Source: Fen-549 sp964636655 (lineage in GTDB: Bacteria > Actinomycetota > Thermoleophilia > Gaiellales > Gaiellaceae). From it: 19,966 nt of DNA. This document shows positions 14,882-19,966 of this stretch, one piece after another. Position 1 is the first letter of the stretch. Each line of letters begins with the position of its first letter. The position numbers were made by a program, and so were the translations under genes. Below the pieces are notes generated by a model. It did no database searches, was not told the DNA's origin, and saw nothing but the letters and a program-made list of their open reading frames with translations. The stretch is taken from contig CAZWTK010000037.1 in the NCBI GenBank assembly GCA_964636655.1, positions 1 through 19,966 of the forward strand. Reading direction: 5' to 3'.

Positions 14882-15801
14882 GATGCGCAGGTGGTGATCT
14901 GGAGGCTCGCCGCGAGGCCGCTCACATTTTCGATCAGCGCCGCATTCTTCTGCTCGATCGTCGCCGCTGTGGTCCGATCGTTACTACGCAACGCTCCCGC
15001 CTCGGAGCCGAAGTTGGTCGCGACCTGCCGTAGGTCGGCGACTAGCTGGGCGTAATCTTTAGTGGCGCTCACGTTGGTCCTGACCGCACTGAGCGATTTA
15101 GCCTCCTTGGAAAGCACGGCTGCAGCTTCGTCCAGCGCCGCGGCGGCCTGTTCTCGGCCCGCTTTGGTGTTTGGATCGGCGCTCTTGGCTTTTCCCTGAG
15201 CCGTAGCTAGTGGAGCCGAGAAGCGTCCGCATATCTTGTTCGCGTCGCTCACCCAGGGCTCGCTGTGCGGATAGACGTTCTTGGCCGCCTGGGCAACGAC
15301 CTGGCTGTCGGCGAATCCCTGCAGCTTGAAGACGACCTTGCGATCCCGCTTGAAGAAGAGCACCTCCGGGCTGGAGGTTGCGTTGTCGCCGAGCAGGGTC
15401 GCCAGCTGTCGCGCGATCTTCTCGTCGAAGACGTTGAAAGCGACGAAGCCGGCACCCGCCCTGGTCGCACCCGCCCTGGCTTCTTTCATGGCCTGGTCGT
15501 CTGTGGCGACGTTGTGGGCGTAGACCGAGACGACGACGAGAGGGTGGGCCACTAGTGCGGCGTCAAGTGCGTTGACTCCTTCGACAGGTGCCTTGTGCGA
15601 GCTCTTCTTGCTCGTCTTCGGCTTGACGTTCTGTTTCGCGGTTGTCTGAGTCTGTGTTGTCTCGGTTAGCGTAGCCCCTGTGCCGGCCGCGTCGCTCGTC
15701 GAGTTCGATCCGTTGATGAGCAGGTAGGCGCCGCCGCCGGCGAGGAGAATCAACGCCAAAACTGCCAGCAAACGCGCGCGAGGACTAGGGGTCGACTTCA
15801 T
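14878..15801 (-). CDS. Membrane-anchored thioredoxin-fold-like protein lacking CxxC
   Basis: 307 residues. One N-terminal membrane helix (about 10-29) is followed by a Thr/Ser/Lys-rich linker to about residue 70. Then comes a probable thioredoxin-like domain (about 75-170): hydrophobic strand LVVVSVYA, helix KEARAGATRAGAGFVAFNVF, strand PEVLFFKRDRKVVFKLQGF. The redox CxxC is absent. A helical C-terminal domain (about 188-307) begins with an ICGRF motif and ends with TTCAS, so the only two cysteines may pair. The topology suggests an extracytoplasmic, redox-inactive adaptor. ATG 15801 has no clear ribosome site, but a sigma-28-like box ends 8 nt before it. The role is unknown; it lies between the GT-C gene and a small gene, all on the minus strand. 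Confidence 0.65.
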   Translation of the reverse strand: MKSTPSPRARLLAVLALILLAGGGAYLLINGSNSTSDAAGTGATLTETTQTQTTAKQNVKPKTSKKSSHKAPVEGVNALDAALVAHPLVVVSVYAHNVATDDQAMKEARAGATRAGAGFVAFNVFDEKIARQLATLLGDNATSSPEVLFFKRDRKVVFKLQGFADSQVVAQAAKNVYPHSEPWVSDANKICGRFSAPLATAQGKAKSADPNTKAGREQAAAALDEAAAVLSKEAKSLSAVRTNVSATKDYAQLVADLRQVATNFGSEAGALRSNDRTTAATIEQKNAALIENVSGLAASLQITTCAS

Positions 15802-15809
15802 CGGTTTTT

Positions 15810-15837
15810 CTATCGGTTCGCAGCGGGTGGGGCATTA
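15810..15837 (-). promoter_or_regulatory. Sigma-28-like promoter of the thioredoxin-like gene
   Basis: Minus strand: TAAT (15837-15834), exactly 16 nt, then ACCGATAG (15817-15810), 6 of 8 matches to GCCGATAA. The box ends 8 nt before ATG 15801, the same geometry as the first pilT. The site overlaps the intergenic gap after the GT-C gene, so the two-gene unit may be transcribed separately. Confidence 0.4.
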
Positions 15838-15841
15838 GCGT

Positions 15842-17872
15842 TTACTGCGCGCCTTCAACAAGGCGGAATCGCGCTTTTGCGATCACGAAGCGCCCATCGT
15901 CGAGGTGGCCGATACGATCGGAGTTCACGACGATATTCGCAGGCCGGTTTCCACGCAGGTGTATCGAGGCCTTGATCGAGCGTCCCGAGGCGAGCGTGAC
16001 GCGATACGTGCCCCACGGCGTTTTGACATTGATTCGCTCCGATCTGAACCCGGACTGAGAGATGAGCTCGATCTCGAGCGTTCCGTGTAGGCGCCCGCTG
16101 GCGCCGGGCCAAACGGTTGTCGAGTTTTTCGGCACCAGCCAGTCGTCAAAGAAGAGACCCTCGGTCATGAACGCGAAGCGAGCTTCGGACCGCGGCTGCC
16201 AGAGATTGGATGTGAGCCCTTGGAACAACTGGTGAGCGTCCTGGAGCCGTGCCCGCGAGGCATAGTGGCTAACGAGAAGTGGCTCTCGCCAGGGCCTCCC
16301 TTCTACCAGTAGCCGGCCGTCTGGGGCGATCGTTCCGTTGCGTTGCCCGAAGCTGTCGACGCGTTCCGAGCCGGGAAGGTTTATCGGGTCGCCGATCGAC
16401 CGGTTCCAGAACATGAGCTCGATGGCGAGTTCGCGTGGGGTTCCGGCCGTGACGACCAGTCCGACCGGTTTCGATACGAGGGCATCGACGCGATCGAAGT
16501 CCTTGGGAAGGTATACGCGCGCCGCTGCTCTGCTTCGGTCGTTCGCCTGCAATGTGGCCAGCACCGAGAAGCTACCGGCGAAAGCAATCGCGCCGATAAA
16601 CGCGATTGGCATCAAGAGCCGCGGTCGGACAAACGCGAGCACTCCGAGCAGCATCAGAGCGATCGCGGTCGTAGTTAGGAATAGCGCAGCACCCCCGGCT
16701 CCGTGCCTTTGCTGTAATCGGAGCACTCCTTGCAGGAACGGCGAACCCGTTAACTTTTCGGACTGGTCGTACGCCGTGAGCGGGAAGCGGAGGAAGGCAA
16801 CCAGAGCAACCGCCGCCACACCAGACACCGCCAGCGCGAGGCGGCGTCCCCGCTCGACTGCGAGTGCGAAAGAGACGCCGAGCGCCGGCAAGATCGCAAA
16901 CAAGTATCGCTCCTCGACCTCCTTGGTGAGGTTGCTTGCAAAGAGTCCGGCCTCGACGAGAAGCGATGCGAATAGCAGCAATACGAATAGCGAGAAGGCA
17001 CGTTCGAGGCGCCGCCGAGGTCGCACCAGAGTGACGGCCAGGCCGACAGCAGCCCCCGGAACCACCGCCGCGCCTACAGCAAAGGAGAGAACGAGTAAAT
17101 CGATGGAGATCCAGCGAGCGGTATCGAGAGGCCGGATTCCGAAGTTGAGCACGTCCCCGTAGCCGCCTAATAAGCTTCGAAGCCCCACGAGGGCAGGTAT
17201 CGCGGCCAGCGCTGCGATGATCGTCGCGCTAGCCACGAGATGACGACGCACTAGTCCATAGATTCCGCGCGGGTCGAGAAGAGCCCAGGTCAAGAGAAAG
17301 ACAGGGACAAGCACGACGTACTGTGTGCGAGCGAAGCTGGTAAGCGCTGCGGCGGCGAAGAAAAGCGCGAGCCTGCGAGGAGTCGGCCGGTCGAGTGCGC
17401 GCACCGCGGTGAGTAGCGCGCATATACAGAGCGTGTAGCCGAGAACGTCCGTGCTGATGTACGAAGCGAAGAGGAGCCCGGGCAGCGCCAAAGTGAGCGC
17501 GGCGACGCCGAAGCGGGCGGCTGAGCTCAAACGAAGCGTGCGTGCGAGAAGGAAAGCCGGAATGGCGGCGAGCGACGCGATGAGGGCGTTCAGCGCCTGA
17601 GTGAGCTTGTACACCGACTCGGCGTCGCCGAGCGCCCAGAGGGGGGCGCTAAGGAGCGGGAAGGCGAGCGAGAAGTAGTGCGCTAGGTGCCCGCGGATCA
17701 GAGGCTCGTGACTGAAAGCGAGAGAGCGAGAGAGCTCGGAGTAGATGTACTCGTCGGGGATCATGTTTATGGTCGGTCGTCCGAGCCCGCCCAATAAACG
17801 AAGCGCGAAGCTCACCCCGATAAGGCCTACCAGGGCCAGCACTTCTCTTCGCTGGATCCACCACTTCAACAA
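15842..17872 (-). CDS. Polytopic GT-C-type glycosyltransferase-like membrane protein
   Basis: 676 residues. About 11-13 hydrophobic helices span residues 12-450, followed by an extracytoplasmic domain of about 220 residues. After the first helix, INMIPDEYIYSELSRSLA places an Asp-Glu pair in the first outer loop, as in GT-C-fold enzymes of the PMT/ArnT/GT39 type that use polyprenyl-linked sugars. The C-terminal domain is beta-rich (WPGASGRLHGTLEIELIS, TPWGTYRVTLASGRSIKASI), perhaps sugar-binding. The next gene upstream is pilA, so pilin O-glycosylation is an attractive but unproven role; wall polymer decoration is the alternative. The TTG start at 17872 has a GAGAG about 10 nt before it. No ATG is available before residue 37, so the start is uncertain. 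An internal GTG lies at 17842. Confidence 0.72.
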   Translation of the reverse strand: MLKWWIQRREVLALVGLIGVSFALRLLGGLGRPTINMIPDEYIYSELSRSLAFSHEPLIRGHLAHYFSLAFPLLSAPLWALGDAESVYKLTQALNALIASLAAIPAFLLARTLRLSSAARFGVAALTLALPGLLFASYISTDVLGYTLCICALLTAVRALDRPTPRRLALFFAAAALTSFARTQYVVLVPVFLLTWALLDPRGIYGLVRRHLVASATIIAALAAIPALVGLRSLLGGYGDVLNFGIRPLDTARWISIDLLVLSFAVGAAVVPGAAVGLAVTLVRPRRRLERAFSLFVLLLFASLLVEAGLFASNLTKEVEERYLFAILPALGVSFALAVERGRRLALAVSGVAAVALVAFLRFPLTAYDQSEKLTGSPFLQGVLRLQQRHGAGGAALFLTTTAIALMLLGVLAFVRPRLLMPIAFIGAIAFAGSFSVLATLQANDRSRAAARVYLPKDFDRVDALVSKPVGLVVTAGTPRELAIELMFWNRSIGDPINLPGSERVDSFGQRNGTIAPDGRLLVEGRPWREPLLVSHYASRARLQDAHQLFQGLTSNLWQPRSEARFAFMTEGLFFDDWLVPKNSTTVWPGASGRLHGTLEIELISQSGFRSERINVKTPWGTYRVTLASGRSIKASIHLRGNRPANIVVNSDRIGHLDDGRFVIAKARFRLVEGAQ

Positions 17873-17919
17873 GGGGCTTTTCTCTCTGTCTATTCGTCTT
17901 CCCCCTTCAGTAGGGAAAA

Positions 17920-17947
17920 CAAAGGAGCGCCGATCGGCGCTCCTTTG
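17920..17947 (-). terminator. Intrinsic terminator of pilA
   Basis: A 28-nt perfect palindrome forms a 12-bp stem around a GATC loop. On the minus strand it is followed at once by TTTTCCC, giving a U-rich tail. It lies 27 nt after the pilA stop. High G+C in the inner stem plus the T-run make it a classic Rho-independent terminator, so pilA is probably a single-gene transcript isolated from the GT-C gene. Confidence 0.85.
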
Positions 17948-17973
17948 ACAGTCGATTCGAGATTTCGGTCAGG

Positions 17974-18351
17974 CTAGCAAGCGGCCGTTGTCATATCGGC
18001 GGCGGGCCCAGCCTTGTAGTAGGTGAAGCTTCCGACCGTGGCGTGGATGCAGTAAGTGGTAGCCGTCCCTGACATGACGCTACTGATCTTGATACCACCG
18101 TCGATCGACACCAGGGAGGCGAGGTTCACGCCCGTGTAACCACCGGTGTCCTGGTAATAAGTCTCAACGGCCGCGATAGCCGAACGAACGTTCGCCTGAG
18201 CGGCGGCCCTGTTCGCGCGATCCTTGAAACCCATATATGAAGGCACTGCGATCGCCATCAGAATACCCAGGATGACGATTACGACCAGGAGCTCGATGAG
18301 GGTGAATCCCTCTTCCTTCCCGGTCAAGCGCTTGCGAATGAGATCTGCCAT
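17974..18351 (-). CDS. pilA: Major type IV pilin-like prepilin PilA
   Basis: 125 residues; ATG 18351 with a perfect AAGGAG 9 nt upstream, the best ribosome site in the window. The short leader MADLIRKRLTGKEEG is followed by the mature sequence FTLIELLVVIVILGILMAIA, with Gly at -1, Phe at +1 and Glu at +5: a canonical type IVa/GspG-like N-terminal helix. It continues VPSYMGFKDRANRAAAQANVRSA and AAVETYYQDTGGYTG, as in actinobacterial and clostridial pilins. The mature protein is about 110 residues. Two cysteines (YCIHA and the final C) probably form the C-terminal disulfide loop. Strong ribosome site, own terminator and long leader fit a highly expressed main subunit. It is divergent from the second pilT. 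Confidence 0.92.
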   Translation of the reverse strand: MADLIRKRLTGKEEGFTLIELLVVIVILGILMAIAVPSYMGFKDRANRAAAQANVRSAIAAVETYYQDTGGYTGVNLASLVSIDGGIKISSVMSGTATTYCIHATVGSFTYYKAGPAADMTTAAC

Positions 18352-18360
18352 GTGAGCTGG

Positions 18361-18366
18361 CTCCTT
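18361..18366 (-). promoter_or_regulatory. Strong ribosome binding site of pilA
   Basis: AAGGAG on the minus strand, 9 nt before the ATG. It fixes the pilA start, which otherwise lies inside a much longer open frame reaching to 19308. It contrasts with the near-absent ribosome sites of most other genes here. Confidence 0.85.
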
Positions 18367-18396
18367 ATAGATGCTGCAATGACTTTGACTGTGGAG

Positions 18397-18424
18397 CGAT
18401 CGGCAGAGCCGTCGGCAAGCAGTA
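18397..18424 (-). promoter_or_regulatory. Weak sigma-28-like promoter candidate of pilA
   Basis: Minus strand: TACT, exactly 16 nt, then GCCGATCG (6 of 8). A start about 38 nt before the ATG would be predicted. The -35 element matches at only two of four bases, so this is weak; it matters because it would exclude the upstream hairpins from the mRNA. Confidence 0.22.
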
Positions 18425-18448
18425 GCCCCAAATGGGTGAAGTACACCT

Positions 18449-18464
18449 GCCCGTAGCGGGCTAC
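18449..18464 (-). promoter_or_regulatory. Alternative hairpins upstream of pilA
   Basis: GCCCG-TAG-CGGGC (18449-18461) overlaps GTAG-CGGG-CTAC (18453-18464), and GGGCTAC (18458-18464) can instead pair perfectly with GTAGCCC at 18422-18428. These pairings exclude each other. They would form part of a long pilA leader if transcription begins beyond 18464. They match no riboswitch class I know, including GEMM. Confidence 0.3.
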
Positions 18465-18496
18465 CTACGAGCGAACTCGAGTCTGCATAGAAGCAT

Positions 18497-18524
18497 TCAA
18501 GAAACGCTCGGAGCTTGCCGATAC
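18497..18524 (+). promoter_or_regulatory. Sigma-28 (FliA/WhiG)-like promoter of second pilT
   Basis: TCAA at 18497-18500, exactly 16 nt, then GCCGATAC at 18517-18524 (7 of 8). The box ends 7 nt before GTG 18532, so the mRNA would be leaderless; consistent with this, no ribosome site precedes the GTG. The -10 box is also one arm of an inverted repeat (GCCGA-TACG-TCGGC, 18517-18530). Confidence 0.6.
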
Positions 18525-18531
18525 GTCGGCC

Positions 18532-19692
18532 GTGGCTGTGAATCCGCACCCCTCTGGACCGTCTATCGACCGGCTGCTCCAGCACGTCGTGGCACACGGC
18601 GCCTCCGACCTGCACTTGACCGTCGGCTCCAAGCCGACCGTGCGTATTCACGGCACGTTGAAAAGGATCGACGAAGAGCCGGTGATGACTCCCGAGATGA
18701 CGCGCGAGATGTTCTACCGCATCCTCTCGACCGAGCAACAGAAGCATCTGGAGATCAAGCGCCAGCTCGATCTCGCTTACTCGGTGCCCGGTATGGCTCG
18801 CTTCCGCGTCAACATCTACTCCCAGCGCGAGAGCCTGGCCGGAGCCTTCCGCCTCATCCCGACCGAGCTCAAGACGCTCGAGGAGCTTGGGCTGCCGTCG
18901 CACCTGCACGAGCTGACGAAACGACCTCGCGGGATCATTCTCGTCACCGGACCGACCGGCTCGGGCAAGTCGACGACGCTCGCGGCGTTTATCGACGAGA
19001 TCAATCGCACTCGCTACGACCACATCATCACGATCGAGGACCCGATCGAGTTCCTGCACAGGCACAAGAACTGCATCGTCAACCAGCGCGAGATCGGAGC
19101 CGACGCGCTCAGCTTCGGTGACGCGCTCCGTGCGGCCCTGCGCCAGGACCCGGACGTGATCCTCGTCGGCGAGATGCGCGACCAGGAGACGATCGGCATC
19201 GCGCTGACCGCGGCCGAAACCGGCCACCTGGTCTTCGCCACCCTGCACACGCAGAGCGCGCCCAGCACGATCGATCGCATCATCGACGTCTTCCCCGGCG
19301 AGCAGCAAGATCAGGTGCGCATGCAGCTTGCTCTCTCACTCGAGGGTGTGATCACGCAAACCCTGATGAAGACTGTGGACGAGCAGGGGCGAGTGCCCGC
19401 ACTCGAGGTTCTGATTCCCGATGATGCAGTTCGAAACCTGATTCGCCAGGGGAAGATCGAGCAGGTCTACTCCTTCATGCAAACGGGCGCGAAGCGCGGC
19501 ATGCAGACGCTGGAGCAGTCACTCGGCGAGCTGGTATCGAAGCACCTGATCACAGTCGAGCAGGCAATCTCGCGCTCGACCCGTCCCGAGCAGCTACTCG
19601 GGCAACTGGAACGAAGCGGAATTCAGACCGGGCAATCGCCCGCTGGTTTCGACGGTGCACCGGGATCTGGCCTGCGCGTTGCAGGAACTTAG
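18532..19692 (+). CDS. pilT: Type IV pilus retraction ATPase PilT (second, canonical copy)
   Basis: 386 residues. This copy follows the family consensus closely: HGASDLHLTVG at the N-terminus, Walker A GPTGSGKSTTLAA (about 140-152), TIEDPIEFLH, NQREIGAD, Walker B DPDVILVGEMRD (about 206-217), His-box HLVFATLHTQSA, the VFPGEQQDQVR segment, and AVRNLIRQGKIEQ, the PilT signature essential for retraction. MQTLEQSL near residue 323 is also typical. The tail after residue 350 is Gly-rich and ends GLRVAGT, similar to the first PilT. GTG 18532 is chosen because of the promoter geometry; GTG 18538 is the alternative. It is divergent from pilA and followed after 24 nt by a Pro-rich ORF. It is probably the main retraction motor. 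Confidence 0.95.
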   Translation: MAVNPHPSGPSIDRLLQHVVAHGASDLHLTVGSKPTVRIHGTLKRIDEEPVMTPEMTREMFYRILSTEQQKHLEIKRQLDLAYSVPGMARFRVNIYSQRESLAGAFRLIPTELKTLEELGLPSHLHELTKRPRGIILVTGPTGSGKSTTLAAFIDEINRTRYDHIITIEDPIEFLHRHKNCIVNQREIGADALSFGDALRAALRQDPDVILVGEMRDQETIGIALTAAETGHLVFATLHTQSAPSTIDRIIDVFPGEQQDQVRMQLALSLEGVITQTLMKTVDEQGRVPALEVLIPDDAVRNLIRQGKIEQVYSFMQTGAKRGMQTLEQSLGELVSKHLITVEQAISRSTRPEQLLGQLERSGIQTGQSPAGFDGAPGSGLRVAGT

Positions 19693-19716
19693 GTCTAGGT
19701 GGAGGAACGTGAGGAG

Positions 19717-19966
19717 ATGACGGGGAGCGAAGGAAAGCAAGAGGGCGAGCGACCACCCGAGCAGGCGGCTCCTCCGAGCGGCCCGCCGCCCGCGGCGCAG
19801 CCTCCCCGACCACCCGCGACTCCGCCCGGAGCACCCGGAGCAGCCCGACCGGCGGCTCCGCCTCCCGGCCCGCCCGCGGCAGCCCGTCCCACGACCCCGC
19901 CTCCCGGCCCGCCTCCAGCGGCGCAGCCTCCCCGACCACCAGCGGCACCGCCCGGAGCAGCCCGCC
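19717..19966 (+). CDS. Pro/Ala-rich protein, 3' end outside window
   Basis: The frame from ATG 19717 is open to the window edge. GGAGGA lies 10 nt upstream, and an in-frame GTG at 19699 is an alternative. After an acidic, polar start (MTGSEGKQEGE) the sequence is almost only Pro, Ala, Gly and Arg, with PPPGPP and PRPPA units. The DNA is repetitive: a 23-nt segment at 19792-19814 recurs exactly at 19918-19940, 126 nt (42 codons) later, in frame. This is probably a disordered N-terminal region of a larger protein. Its place straight after pilT suggests a pilus component such as the platform or an assembly protein, but no domain is visible here. Confidence 0.6.
   Translation, partial: MTGSEGKQEGERPPEQAAPPSGPPPAAQPPRPPATPPGAPGAARPAAPPPGPPAAARPTTPPPGPPPAAQPPRPPAAPPGAAR
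19792..19940 (+). repeat. In-frame direct repeat encoding Pro/Ala-rich units
   Basis: Two identical 23-nt copies (19792-19814 and 19918-19940) spaced by exactly 126 nt, with shorter imperfect copies of CCTCCCGGCCCGCC between them. Near identity at the DNA level suggests recent expansion by slippage or recombination. Confidence 0.7.

Noticed and set aside
18352..18531. GEMM-type c-di-GMP riboswitch before pilA
   Set aside because: The diagnostic conserved segments of GEMM RNAs are not present.
18352..19308. N-terminal extension of the pilA frame to 19308
   Set aside because: It lies antisense to the second pilT; the strong AAGGAG and class III leader fix the start at 18351.
1..19966. CRISPR arrays, insertion sequences, attachment sites
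   Set aside because: No regularly spaced repeats, transposase motifs or paired terminal repeats were seen.

Overview
The window is GC-rich DNA with GTG and TTG starts, 4-bp ATGA/GTGA gene overlaps and class III prepilin peptides. It is largely one type IV pilus (T4P) locus. A PASTA protein, delta-60 repeats, the lack of any outer-membrane secretin gene in view and probable leaderless mRNAs suggest an Actinomycetota member, perhaps of the Thermoleophilia type. That placement is inference; nothing here fixes the taxon.

Layout, left to right. (1) Positions 1-1247 hold the 3' part of a delta-60 repeat protein unrelated to the pilus. A tRNA-Tyr(GUA) gene follows on the minus strand, then about 240 nt with a tRNA-like remnant. 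(2) 1731-5411 (+): a PilT-type ATPase, a translationally coupled wall enzyme (lytic transglycosylase plus M23 peptidase) and a membrane-anchored single-PASTA protein. (3) 9561-5434 (-): three overlapping or abutting minor-pilin genes of PilV, PilW and PilX type. (4) 9791-14465 (+): prepilin peptidase, the extension ATPase PilB, and a stand-alone MshEN-domain protein with a very acidic linker and no ATPase. (5) 17872-14570 (-): a GT-C-type membrane protein, a membrane-anchored thioredoxin-like protein and a small unknown protein. (6) A major-pilin-like PilA (-) with its own strong terminator, divergent from a second, canonical PilT (+). The window ends inside a Pro/Ala-rich ORF. No pilC, pilM, pilN or pilO is seen; they may lie beyond the right edge.

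How the parts would work together: PilD processes the prepilins PilA, PilV, PilW and PilX. PilB extends the pilus and the two PilTs retract it. The transglycosylase/M23 enzyme could open the wall for the fibre, and the GT-C protein could glycosylate pilin or wall material. The MshEN protein could bring c-di-GMP sensing to the machine.

The most interesting signal is regulatory. Exact-spacing matches to the FliA/WhiG (sigma-28) promoter, T-(A/C)-A-A, 16 nt, then GCCGAT, stand before both pilT genes and pilB. A near match precedes the thioredoxin-like gene and weaker ones precede the PASTA gene and pilA. At four of these the -10 box ends only 7-8 nt before a start codon, as expected for leaderless transcripts.
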